Shown here piece by piece: positions 28,565-37,313 of a stretch of 64,000 nt of DNA. This DNA comes from Lewinella sp. 4G2 (GTDB lineage Bacteria > Bacteroidota > Bacteroidia > Chitinophagales > Saprospiraceae), in the NCBI RefSeq assembly GCF_001625015.1, contig NZ_LVWJ02000014.1, positions 2,604,001 through 2,668,000 on the forward strand. The letters run 5' to 3'. The number at the start of each line of letters is the position of its first letter. Position 1 is the first letter of the stretch. The translations under genes were made by a program, and so were the position numbers. A model generated the notes under the pieces. The model saw nothing but the letters and a program-made list of their open reading frames with translations, was not told the origin of the DNA and made no database searches.

Positions 28565-31522
28565 TTATTTTCGAATTATCGCGTTCAGACTGGTTTTGCC
28601 GGAAGCGTAAGTCGTCCGCAACCAGTACTGGCCGCCGGGGAGCTTATTCGCACCGTTCAACTGAAGGGTAGGGCTGGACTGACCGGACACGGCTAACACC
28701 TCTCGGCCGGTGGCGTCAAAACAGACGATGCGGGTGATTTGCTCTCCGAATGGTGCCTCCAGAGTGACGGGTTCGTCGCCGTAGGGGTTAGGGTAAACCT
28801 TGGCGGGAGCACTTGCCAGGGGGCCGTCGGTGCTGACGAGGCTGAAGGGTAAATTGTACAGTTCGTGGTAACCATCACTGCCCACGGCCATAAAGTAAAG
28901 GCGATCACCGTCGGTCGTAAGGTCGAAGGGGAAGCTGCTTGCGGTGCCGGGGGCAAGGTCCAGCAGCAGGCTCGGGGACGATGCCCCTTCCGGCAATTGG
29001 TAGAGTTCGTAGCCTGACGGCCCGTTCGCGGCGAAGTAAAGAATACCATTATGGACCAGAAAATCAGCTGGATTCGCTGAAGCAGCACCGGGATTGAGAT
29101 TCATTACCATCGTGGTGCCGGCGGCCGTCCCGTCGGTGACGTAGAGTTCGTTCCCCTGGGTACCGTCGTTGGCCGCGAAGTAGAGTCGATCGCCCAAGCG
29201 GACGATTTCCGTGGTGGCTATTCCCTGACCGGCGCCGGGGCGGATGTCTTTGAACACTTGTACGGCGTCGTTGGCGGCGTCCACTACGAAGAGTTCGCGG
29301 CCGTGCTCCGCCGTTAGCCCGACGAAGATCAGGCGGTCTCCCAATACGTAGGTTTCCCGGTACTGCGGGCTCACTTCGGTGCCGGGGAAGGGCATTGTTT
29401 TGAGCGCCGCTCCCGTATTCTTGTTGAGCACGATCATTTGCCGGGGGGCGAGTACGTTGGCTGAGGATTCGAGGAAAACGTGGTTGGTGCCGATCCCCCT
29501 TACCCGGCATCCTGCGTCAGCGCCGTAATTGCCGAGTACCGTTCCGGCGGCGTCAAATACGCGGTAAATGGCGCTGCCGCCGGTGCGTAGTTCCGTCGCA
29601 AAATAGCCCGGGCTGACGTAGGTAGGAACCGGAATATCGTAAGCATCCGCCGCCGAAAAAATGGGATCGATGGGCGAAAGCAAAAGGCCTTCGCTACCGC
29701 CTTCCCCGACGAGACCGAACCGGAAACCAGCCTTGGTGGAAGCCTCGTCGTCGAGCGTAACCACCGCGTGGCCGCCCTCCAGACCAAAATTGATGCGCGT
29801 GTTGCGACCCTGAATAAGTTTACCATCCGCCAGGCGATAGGTGGGTTCTTTCAGCCCTTTTTTGGTGAGGACGAAGTCAACGTAAGTATTTGGTCCGCGC
29901 TGGCCGGAAACGAAGGTGGTGTTTGCGATCGACCGGGCGCTCGTAAGCAAACCGGTCACGCCAGCGGGTAATTGCAGCGCTTCGGTGGAGGCTTCCCGGC
30001 CGTAATGGATTAGGTCGTCGCCGCCCTGGCGCAGCAGCAATTCGCCGGTGGCTTGATTGGCGCCGTAGATAAAGGGACGCTCCGGGCCCCGCCCCAAACT
30101 GAATTGCCCAACCGGAGTGACGGTCGCTTGCCCCGGCGCCCACCGCTGCAGATCGTAAAGGCCCACCTCCTCCGCCGGGTCGAGGAGGAAAAGTTGTCCA
30201 CCGGATGCGACGGTGCGCAGTGCAGCGACGTCCATCTCCGGTAAGGAAAAGGTTTCGACGGCACCGGTGCGTACGTTGAGGCAGGCGATCTTGGTGTTGC
30301 CGTCCTGCTCCACATTGAAGTAGATGACGCTTCCGGAGACGTGGGCGTTAGGGGCATAATTCCCCAACGGCAGACCCGCAAATGGGCGCAGCCCTTCACC
30401 GGTAAATTGTTGCGCCGTTACCTGCCCTCCCTTTCGCAAAAGGAAGAGCGTTTTGCCCGCAGTCGTGAGGGGCGCTTGGAGTAATTGGTGATCAGTTAGC
30501 TCAAGCACCGGCAGCGTCTGGCCGGCGGCGGAAACTTGGTGAATAGTGATTCCCGCACGATTTCGCCCAGCTACCGACAGCGTGTGCAGCGTGCCATCGT
30601 GGACAAATAGGTGACCGAACTTGCCGTCATTACCGAGGTCCGTAGGTACGGCCTGGGTACCACCCGCAGGGATTTGGAAGAGTGAAACGCTAGCACCATC
30701 GGGCAAGAAACCATAAAAGCTTCCCTGCTCCGCCTGAAACACCGGTGCTTGATTGGAGAACTGATGAGCCAGGACGCCACGCAGGCGCAACTCTTCACCG
30801 TTCGCCTGAGTAACCGATTTGAGTGCTGAGGTGGCGACATCGTTTAGGTACAGTAAGGTCTCCGTTTCGTTGCCAACCGTGAGGAGTAGACGATCCGCGG
30901 AGGCGCTGATTTCCAGCAGGGTGGGGAATTGGTTGGTGGGAATGGATGTTACCACCGCCGTCCCGGCAGCCGTGCCGTCCGTCCGTAACAGCAGCGTCAG
31001 AAAGTCATTCGTGCCGGTGGTGAGGTCCAACCCTGAGCCCGTGGAGGTAGCTAAAAAGTAGTGGTTCCCGCCGGCGGCCACCACTTTGCTAAAGCGGGCA
31101 CCGGGGGCGGCGTAGACCAACTCGGCCCGGTCACCATCGATGCGGTAGAGACCGCCACCGGTCGCAGCGTCGGACAGTGCGGCAAAGATCAGTTCGCCGA
31201 CGCCGTAAACACCGGGCGCCGTACCGCCGTGGCCAGCGCTGAAAAGGCTGCTTTGCTGAGGATCGAGCAAGGCCCGGACGTTGCCGGTCGTTGGGTCGAT
31301 CTCCGAAATCAGCCCCGCGCCACCCTGTCCATTTACACTGCGGTAGGTAGCAAACAAGCGATCGCCAACAGCGTATACTTGGTCTACCTGGCTGCGGTGT
31401 ACGTTACCGTAATTGAAGTTACTCAGTTGTTGGGCATCCTGTGCGCTTAAGGCTGGCCCGAATAATCCACCGAGTAGTGTAGTCAGCAGTAGAAAATGGT
31501 GTAGAAAGGGCTTGTTCGTCAA
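28565..31522 (-). CDS. ELWxxDGT-type repeat protein with type IX secretion tail
   Basis: I place the start at a TTG at 31522 because it gives MTNKPFLHHFLLLTTLLGGLFGPALSAQ, a textbook signal peptide. The frame is open to a GTG at 31621, but that adds 33 polar residues. The mature protein (about 960 residues) is a run of beta-propeller-like segments with the motif family ELYVTDGTAAGTT, GDRLYFAANDGTQGNEL and YFAANGPSGYELYQL, which are ELWxxDGT repeats. The last 80 residues (KVYPNPYGDEPVTLEAPFGEQITRIVCFDATGREVL ... GGQYWLRTTYASGKTSLNAIIRK) are a type A Por secretion tail. The protein should cross the outer membrane by the type IX system and stay at the surface or be released. Function is unknown; such repeats occur in large surface proteins of gliding Bacteroidota. 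Confidence 0.85.
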   Translation of the reverse strand: MTNKPFLHHFLLLTTLLGGLFGPALSAQDAQQLSNFNYGNVHRSQVDQVYAVGDRLFATYRSVNGQGGAGLISEIDPTTGNVRALLDPQQSSLFSAGHGGTAPGVYGVGELIFAALSDAATGGGLYRIDGDRAELVYAAPGARFSKVVAAGGNHYFLATSTGSGLDLTTGTNDFLTLLLRTDGTAAGTAVVTSIPTNQFPTLLEISASADRLLLTVGNETETLLYLNDVATSALKSVTQANGEELRLRGVLAHQFSNQAPVFQAEQGSFYGFLPDGASVSLFQIPAGGTQAVPTDLGNDGKFGHLFVHDGTLHTLSVAGRNRAGITIHQVSAAGQTLPVLELTDHQLLQAPLTTAGKTLFLLRKGGQVTAQQFTGEGLRPFAGLPLGNYAPNAHVSGSVIYFNVEQDGNTKIACLNVRTGAVETFSLPEMDVAALRTVASGGQLFLLDPAEEVGLYDLQRWAPGQATVTPVGQFSLGRGPERPFIYGANQATGELLLRQGGDDLIHYGREASTEALQLPAGVTGLLTSARSIANTTFVSGQRGPNTYVDFVLTKKGLKEPTYRLADGKLIQGRNTRINFGLEGGHAVVTLDDEASTKAGFRFGLVGEGGSEGLLLSPIDPIFSAADAYDIPVPTYVSPGYFATELRTGGSAIYRVFDAAGTVLGNYGADAGCRVRGIGTNHVFLESSANVLAPRQMIVLNKNTGAALKTMPFPGTEVSPQYRETYVLGDRLIFVGLTAEHGRELFVVDAANDAVQVFKDIRPGAGQGIATTEIVRLGDRLYFAANDGTQGNELYVTDGTAAGTTMVMNLNPGAASANPADFLVHNGILYFAANGPSGYELYQLPEGASSPSLLLDLAPGTASSFPFDLTTDGDRLYFMAVGSDGYHELYNLPFSLVSTDGPLASAPAKVYPNPYGDEPVTLEAPFGEQITRIVCFDATGREVLAVSGQSSPTLQLNGANKLPGGQYWLRTTYASGKTSLNAIIRK

Positions 31523-31712
31523 GGTCAGAGTTGTGTTGATAGCGAGGGTGAAGATACGGAACCTCCGCTCCCTCGATGGTTGGATCCAAGGTCTGGACGA
31601 ATAGGGTCTTGCTACCGTCACATTTGTCTGATGACTTATTCGGTGCCGTATACCGACGAACGATAAAAACGTCCGCTACTACCCATCATTAAATGCGCAT
31701 ATTTGTGCGCTC

Positions 31713-32384
31713 TTGAATACCACCGCTCACCATACTACCGCAATCCTGCTATTCAGCCGCTCGGCTGAGGCTGAGGTCTGCACCAAAGATTTTGGGGTTG
31801 GGGGAATGAGTGCCCAGCGTTTGGCGGCAGCCTTGATTCGCCGTACCGATAAGACCTTGGCTGCCACTAATTATCCCGTTCATCGCTTTGATGAAACCCG
31901 GCAACGCGGACATTCCTTCGGAGAGCGGCTGGCCAACGCCATGGCGGATGTATTTGCCCTTGGTTACCAAAATCTGCTCGTAGTCGGTAACGATGCGCCG
32001 GACCTGCACGCCGGGTTACTACGCCGGGCCGCCAGTGAATTAGCGCGCGGAAGATCCACGCTGGTTCCCGATCACCGGGGTGGGGTGGCGCTGTTGGGTA
32101 TCACGGCGCAACAATTTCTTAGTCTAGAACTGGAGCAACTGAGCTGGGAGACGGAATTTATTTTTCAAGAACTGGCCATCGCATTACCCACCGCGTGGAT
32201 TGGAAGCCGAGTACGTGACATTAATTTCAACCGTGATCTGCGGGCTATTTGGTTCCGGGTGCGCTCAGTGTTTGGTCACTTAGCCGCAGCGATTTTCGGT
32301 CTTTCGGCCATCGCCATTTCTCCCGTTTTTGTCTCCGCCACCTCATTCCGAACGGCGACGCTTCGCGGCCCACCGGCACGCTGA
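31713..32384 (+). CDS. DUF2064 (TIGR04282-type) glycosyltransferase, possible arsenosugar link
   Basis: This 223-residue protein has the nucleotide-sugar-like fold of DUF2064. After ILLFSRSAEAE, which replaces the KTRL stretch of other members, come the conserved GHSFGERLANAMADVFALGYQNLLVVGNDAPDL block with its D-x-P-x-L and the PDHRGGVALLGI segment. Members are often annotated as arsenosugar-biosynthesis glycosyltransferases because they cluster with arsS; here arsS is about 9 kb away. The start is a TTG at 31713. An ATG at 31693 is out of frame and stops at once. A hairpin (CTCCTTCA/TGAAGGAG, 32393-32415) follows without a T-tract. The last 40 residues (FGHLAAAIFGLSAIAISPVFVSATSFRTATLRGPPAR) look unlike the family and may be a drifted tail. 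Confidence 0.65.
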   Translation: MNTTAHHTTAILLFSRSAEAEVCTKDFGVGGMSAQRLAAALIRRTDKTLAATNYPVHRFDETRQRGHSFGERLANAMADVFALGYQNLLVVGNDAPDLHAGLLRRAASELARGRSTLVPDHRGGVALLGITAQQFLSLELEQLSWETEFIFQELAIALPTAWIGSRVRDINFNRDLRAIWFRVRSVFGHLAAAIFGLSAIAISPVFVSATSFRTATLRGPPAR

Positions 32385-32476
32385 TCAAGGTTCTCCTTCA
32401 CTTGCGTTGAAGGAGCCAGTTCACCCGTCCGCACGCTCGCCGCGATGGGTATTTCCTTCTTTCTTACCATACTTTT

Positions 32477-35400
32477 ATGCTACGCATTCGCTTGTGGGCC
32501 ACCATCTGTGGCTTGCTGTTTACGCTTTGTTTGTCCGCTCAGACCCAGCTTTCCGGAGTTGTTGTGGACGCCATCAGTGGCGATCCTCTAATTGGCGCGA
32601 CCGTCCAGGGCCCCGATGGTTCAGACAACGGAACCGTTGCTGATTTCGACGGTAGGTTCGTCATTAAACTGCGCCAAGGTGATGATTACCTACGCATCAG
32701 TTACATCGGCTACGAAAGCAAGAAGTATAAATTGGGCGCTGACGCAGGTGGAGAGGAAGTTCGCATTGCCCTTCAGCCGGGAGCTACTTACGACGGGGAG
32801 GTCGTCGTCACCGCACTAGGATTGAAGCGCGAAAACCGGGAGTTAGGCTACGCCGTCCAGCAGGTAGGTGGGGATAAGTTGACCGACGTGCAAGCCGTCA
32901 ACTTCCTGGACAACCTTTCCGGCCAGATCGCCGGCCTCCAGGTTACGGCGGGCGCGACGGGCGTAGGATCCTCTAGTCAAGTCGTGATCCGCGGGCAAAC
33001 CTCCTTCACCAATAACAACCCGCTCTTCATTGTGGACGGGACGCCCATCAACAACAACACCATCATCAACCAGACCAACGAAGCGGCAGCGGGCTTTCAG
33101 GAGGTCGACTTTGGTAATGGCGCCATGGAGGTCAATCCCGCTGATATTGAGTCCGTCTCCGTGCTGAAGGGTGCCTCCGCGGCGGCCCTGTACGGGACCC
33201 GGGCGGCTAATGGAGTAGTGGTGATCACTACCAAATCCGGCGGTAAGCAGCAAGGGCTGGGGATTACGTTTAACTCCAGTTTTACCGTGGATAATCCATT
33301 CCAGCTGCCCCGCTTCCAGGACGAATTCGGCCAGGGGCAGGGCGGCGAGTTCGAGTTCGTCGATGGCCTCGGGGCGGGAATTTCGGATAACATTACTTAT
33401 AGCTACGGGCCGAGACTTGATCAAGGGCTAAACGTCTCACAGTTCGGTAGTCCCGTGACTTTGCCCGACGGCAGGGTAGTGCGCGGCGGCGACGTCGCCA
33501 TCCACGGTGGGCAGACCATCCCCGCCTCTCCGTGGGTTAGCCGGCCTGACAACGTCAAGGATTTCTACGAGACCGGAACCACGGCCATCAATAGCCTCGC
33601 CATCAGCGGCGGTGGGGAGTTTGGCGATTTCCGCCTCTCCGCTACCGACCTGCGGAGCGACAGCTACATCCCTGGCGTCGACCTTAATCGTAAGAACATC
33701 TCCGGCAAATTCGGCTTCCGGCCGACGGAGAAACTGACCGTCAACGCCAATGTCAACTATGTCAACTCTAACTCCAGCAACCGCCCCGGCGCGGGCTACG
33801 GCTCGGAGAACATTGGCTACAGCCTCGTCGCCTGGTACCCCCGCCAAGCGGACACCGAGGCCCTGCGCGAATACTGGCAGCCCGGTCTCGAAGGAACCCA
33901 GCAGTACAGCTTCAACTACACTTTTTTCGATAACCCATTTTTCACACTCTTCGAGAACCGCAACAGCTTCAACCGCGACCGCGTCTTCGGCAACCTCTCC
34001 GCCAGCTACGAACTCGCGCCGACGCTGACGGCGACTGTCCGCACGGGCATGGACTACAGCAACGAGCTGCGGCAGTTCCGTCGGGCGTTTAGCACCAACC
34101 GGTTCGCGCAGGGCGGGTATGCGGAGAACGATGTTTCCTACCGGGAGGTGAATACCGATGTTCTGCTCGACTACAAACCGAACTTGGCCGGTGATTTCTC
34201 CATCAACCTTCTCGGCGGTGCCAACCGGCTAGACCAGACGGCCAGCAATAAACAGTCCCAAGCCCTCACCCTCGCCCAACCCGGTATCTACCGCCTCAGC
34301 AACGCCGCCAGCCCGGTCGAGATCTTCGACCAGACGGCCGATAAGCGGATTAACTCCGTCTACGGCCTCGCCAAGTTCGGCTACCGGAACTACCTGTTCC
34401 TGGACGTGACGGCCCGCAACGACTGGTCCTCCGCCCTCGCCACGTCGGACAACGCGGATAACACCAGCTTTTTCTACCCGTCCGCGAGCCTGAGTTTCCT
34501 CGCCGACCGGGCGCTGACCCTGCCTTCCGCCGTGAGCTTCCTCCAGCTCCGCGCCGGCTGGGCCCAGGTAGGCAACGATACCGACCCTTACCGGACCTCG
34601 TCCATCTTCGTCGCCCAGACGCCCTTCAATGGCCAGCCGACCTTTAGCGAGCAGGCCGTCCTCGCCGCCCCCGACCTCGTCCCCGAGCGGACGACGAGCG
34701 CCGAAGTAGGCTTCGATCTCCGGCTGTGGGACGACCGCGTCGGCATCGACGTGACCTATTATAACCAGACAACGCAAGACCAGATCCTGAGCCTGCCCGT
34801 GCCGCAATCCTCCGGTTACCGGCAGCAGATCGTGAACGGCGGGCGGGTGAGCGCGGCCGGATTGGAGGCGGTGCTGTCCCTCAGCCCAGTGTGGAGCAAC
34901 AACGTCAAGTGGTCCAGCCAGCTAAACTTCAGCACCAACCGGGCGACGGTGGACGAGCTGCCGGACGGAACGGAACGGTTTACCCTAGCCTACAGTCGGG
35001 TGTACAACTCGGTGAACCAGACGGTGTTTTTCATCGTCGAGGAAGGCGGCGAGATCGGTGATATCTGGGGCACGGGTTACCTCCGCAACGCAGACGGTGA
35101 TCTCGTCCTTAACGACGCCGGCGGCTTCATCGCGGATAACAACCTTAAGAAACTCGGTAACGCCAACCCGGACTTCATCCTCGGCTGGCAGAACAACGTC
35201 CGCTTGGGCAACTTCGACTTCGGTTTGCTGATGGACTGGCGGCAGGGCGGCGACATCGTTTCCCGGACGCTGGCGCTGGCGGGCGTGGCCGGCCAGCTGG
35301 AGGAGACGGCTAACCGGCCGGCGGAGGGCTTCGTCATCGAAGGCGTCCAGAACACCGGCACGGCCGAGGCACCGGTCTACACGCCCAACACAACCCCCAT

Positions 35401-35719
35401 CTCCGCCGAGAGCTTCTACCGTAGCTTCTACAACCGTAATCATGAGGAGAACAACGTCTACGACGCCAGCTTCCTGAAGATCCGCGAAGCCTCGCTGACC
35501 TACCGCTTCGGCGACGCGCAGTTGGAAAACAGCTTCTTGAGGGGGCTGGAGAGCCTGAGCATTAGCCTGGTGGGCCGGAATCTATATGCCTTCACGGCCA
35601 TTCCGCACTTCGACCCGGAGCAATTCGCCATTCAGGGGCAGAACCTTATCGGTGGGGTAGAGGATATTTCTTACCCGACGGCGCGGTCGTTCGGGGTGAA
35701 ATTAAACGTGGGGTTCTAA
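32477..35719 (+). CDS. SusC/RagA-family TonB-linked outer-membrane receptor
   Basis: SusC proteins are TonB-dependent beta-barrels that import nutrients captured by their SusD lid. The 1080-residue protein begins with a signal peptide (MLRIRLWATICGLLFTLCLSAQ), then the carboxypeptidase-D-like regulatory domain (LSGVVVDAISGDPLIGATVQGPDGSDNGTVADFDGRF, residues 25-62). The plug follows (VVVTALGLKRENRELGYAVQQVGGDKL ... GQIAGLQVT ... LFIVDGTPINN ... VLKGASAAALYGTRAANGVVVITTKSG), and the barrel ends in an aromatic C-terminus (SFGVKLNVGF). A copy of the 18-bp motif encodes LGADAGG in the linker before the plug. susD follows after a large hairpin, then a symporter gene. The substrate is not evident, and no glycoside hydrolase lies nearby. 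Confidence 0.93.
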   Translation: MLRIRLWATICGLLFTLCLSAQTQLSGVVVDAISGDPLIGATVQGPDGSDNGTVADFDGRFVIKLRQGDDYLRISYIGYESKKYKLGADAGGEEVRIALQPGATYDGEVVVTALGLKRENRELGYAVQQVGGDKLTDVQAVNFLDNLSGQIAGLQVTAGATGVGSSSQVVIRGQTSFTNNNPLFIVDGTPINNNTIINQTNEAAAGFQEVDFGNGAMEVNPADIESVSVLKGASAAALYGTRAANGVVVITTKSGGKQQGLGITFNSSFTVDNPFQLPRFQDEFGQGQGGEFEFVDGLGAGISDNITYSYGPRLDQGLNVSQFGSPVTLPDGRVVRGGDVAIHGGQTIPASPWVSRPDNVKDFYETGTTAINSLAISGGGEFGDFRLSATDLRSDSYIPGVDLNRKNISGKFGFRPTEKLTVNANVNYVNSNSSNRPGAGYGSENIGYSLVAWYPRQADTEALREYWQPGLEGTQQYSFNYTFFDNPFFTLFENRNSFNRDRVFGNLSASYELAPTLTATVRTGMDYSNELRQFRRAFSTNRFAQGGYAENDVSYREVNTDVLLDYKPNLAGDFSINLLGGANRLDQTASNKQSQALTLAQPGIYRLSNAASPVEIFDQTADKRINSVYGLAKFGYRNYLFLDVTARNDWSSALATSDNADNTSFFYPSASLSFLADRALTLPSAVSFLQLRAGWAQVGNDTDPYRTSSIFVAQTPFNGQPTFSEQAVLAAPDLVPERTTSAEVGFDLRLWDDRVGIDVTYYNQTTQDQILSLPVPQSSGYRQQIVNGGRVSAAGLEAVLSLSPVWSNNVKWSSQLNFSTNRATVDELPDGTERFTLAYSRVYNSVNQTVFFIVEEGGEIGDIWGTGYLRNADGDLVLNDAGGFIADNNLKKLGNANPDFILGWQNNVRLGNFDFGLLMDWRQGGDIVSRTLALAGVAGQLEETANRPAEGFVIEGVQNTGTAEAPVYTPNTTPISAESFYRSFYNRNHEENNVYDASFLKIREASLTYRFGDAQLENSFLRGLESLSISLVGRNLYAFTAIPHFDPEQFAIQGQNLIGGVEDISYPTARSFGVKLNVGF
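32734..32751 (-). repeat. Dispersed 18-bp motif, copy 5 (coding, GADAG frame, T variant)
   Basis: GGGCGCTGACGCAGGTGG inside the first susC, encoding GADAGG. Orientation is reversed relative to the consensus, and the last base differs. Confidence 0.55.
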
Positions 35720-35726
35720 GCCTGCT

Positions 35727-35783
35727 GCGGGTGAGGGGTTGTACCCCGACTACCTGAGTGTCGGGGTGCAACCCCTCACCCGC
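35727..35783 (+). promoter_or_regulatory. Large hairpin between susC and susD
   Basis: The arms at 35727-35750 (GCGGGTGAGGGG then TTGTACCCCGAC) and 35760-35783 pair along all 24 bases with one G.U, around a 9-base loop. It starts 8 bases after the susC stop and ends 54 bases before the susD ATG. No T-tract follows, so it is more likely an mRNA-processing, stability or attenuation element that sets the susC:susD ratio than a simple terminator. Confidence 0.7.
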
Positions 35784-35837
35784 GTCCCTGCTCCTCCAAC
35801 TTCCCCCCGCACCCGCGTTCGCGCAAAAAAGAAAACC

Positions 35838-37265
35838 ATGATACGCACCATAGGATTACTATTCATTCTCTTCCTCCCTTTTAGCTGTACCAGCGATTTT
35901 GAGGACATCAACACCAACCAAAACGCCCCCGCCGAGGTCCAGCCCGAGCTCCTCTTCCGCCAGGTCATCTACGGCTACGGCGACGCCATGGCTTACGAAG
36001 GCTTCGTCGCCGGCAACCTGCTCAGCCAGCACTTCGCGATGATCGATTTTAACCTCTTCGACCGCCACGCGCTGGCCTCGCCGCAGGAAGGCGGTAATCC
36101 CTGGCCGATCCTGTATACCGCGCTACGGGACAACGAAACCATCCTGGAAATCGCCCGCGAAAACCCGGCGCAATCCGTCTACGAAGGCCCCGCGCTGGTG
36201 ATGAAGGCCTACTTGTCGATGACGCTGACGGATATGTTTGGGGACGTGCCTTATTTCGAGGCGTTTCAGGGGCGCTCCGCGGGCGTAACCACCCCAAGCT
36301 ACGACCGCCAAGAGGACATTTACCTCGCCGACGGCGGCATCCTAGACAACTTGCTCACCGCCTTTGATCTTCTGGATAACTACCCCGGCACCCAACCCTT
36401 GCGCGGCGATATTCTCTACGACGGCGACCTCTCCGGCTGGGTCCAGTTCGCCCGTCTGCTCTACCTCAAAGCCCTGGTTCGGATCGGGGACCGCGAACCC
36501 ATCGCCGCCCGGGTTTCGGCTAACCTTACCAGCGTTCCCATCCTCTCCAACAACGGCGAAAACGCCACCTTCCGCTTCACCGCCGGCCCGCCTAACAACT
36601 ACCCGCTGACGACGGCTCGCGTCGGCATCTTCAACGTCTTCCTGATGTCCCAAACCGCCGCCAGCATCTTCGCGGAACTCAATGACCCCCGCGTGGAACG
36701 GCTCTACCGTCCCGCGGCTAATTCCGGCACTTTCACCGGGATTGCCAACGGTATTGACGCCGCCAGCGCAATCGTTCCCGATGACTTCGCCCGTCCCGGC
36801 ACCATATTTCGGGAAGACGGGGCACAGTTCCAGTTTCACTACGCTACGTCCTGGGAACGATTCTTCCTCATGGCGGAAGCCGCACAGCGCGGATGGATCA
36901 ATATGGACCCACAGGGTCAGTACGAAATCGGCGTAAAGCAAGCCTTCGAATATTGGGGCGTAGCCATGCCCGCCGACTACCTGACCACCGGCCCCGCCGC
37001 CTGGGACCCCGCGCGTGGCCTGGAACAAATCATGACCCAGAAATGGATCGCCAACGCCGGCAACGCCTACGAAGCCTGGACGGACTGGCGGCGCACGGGC
37101 TTCCCCCGTCTAGCGCCCGTCGAAGCCAGCCTGAACGACAATCTCATCCCCATCCGGATGCCCTATCCGAGTGAGGAGCAGGCGCTAAACTTCGAGAACT
37201 ACTCGACCGCGGCCGCCGCGACGGATGGTAACTCCATCAACGTCCCCGTTTGGTGGGACCGATAA
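35838..37265 (+). CDS. SusD/RagB-family nutrient-binding lipoprotein
   Basis: The start is the ATG at 35838, which gives MIRTIGLLFILFLPFSCTSDF, a lipoprotein signal with its cysteine at residue 17. The frame is open back to 35739, but that part spans the intercistronic hairpin and is not signal-like. The 475-residue protein has the SusD features: FEDINTNQNAPAEVQPELLF near the start, the ALVMKAYLSMTLTDMFGDVPYFEAF helix-turn typical of the SusD-like_2 branch, and TQKWIANAGNAYEAWTDWRRTGFPRL near the end. It should sit on the outer face of the outer membrane as the lid of the SusC barrel. A sodium:solute symporter gene follows after 48 bases, probably taking the same substrate over the inner membrane. 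Confidence 0.92.
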   Translation: MIRTIGLLFILFLPFSCTSDFEDINTNQNAPAEVQPELLFRQVIYGYGDAMAYEGFVAGNLLSQHFAMIDFNLFDRHALASPQEGGNPWPILYTALRDNETILEIARENPAQSVYEGPALVMKAYLSMTLTDMFGDVPYFEAFQGRSAGVTTPSYDRQEDIYLADGGILDNLLTAFDLLDNYPGTQPLRGDILYDGDLSGWVQFARLLYLKALVRIGDREPIAARVSANLTSVPILSNNGENATFRFTAGPPNNYPLTTARVGIFNVFLMSQTAASIFAELNDPRVERLYRPAANSGTFTGIANGIDAASAIVPDDFARPGTIFREDGAQFQFHYATSWERFFLMAEAAQRGWINMDPQGQYEIGVKQAFEYWGVAMPADYLTTGPAAWDPARGLEQIMTQKWIANAGNAYEAWTDWRRTGFPRLAPVEASLNDNLIPIRMPYPSEEQALNFENYSTAAAATDGNSINVPVWWDR

Positions 37266-37313
37266 TGCAGCCCTCCCCTAAATATTAACTTTCCTCACCC
37301 GCCTAAAGGCAAT

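Noticed and set aside
29508-29525. Possible further copy of the 18-bp motif (ATCCTGCGTCAGCGCCG) in the ELWxxDGT gene
   Set aside because: It differs from the consensus at several positions, so I did not list it as a firm copy.
35739-35837. N-terminal extension of the first SusD
   Set aside because: It runs through the intercistronic hairpin and is proline/arginine-rich; the lipoprotein signal begins at the ATG at 35838.
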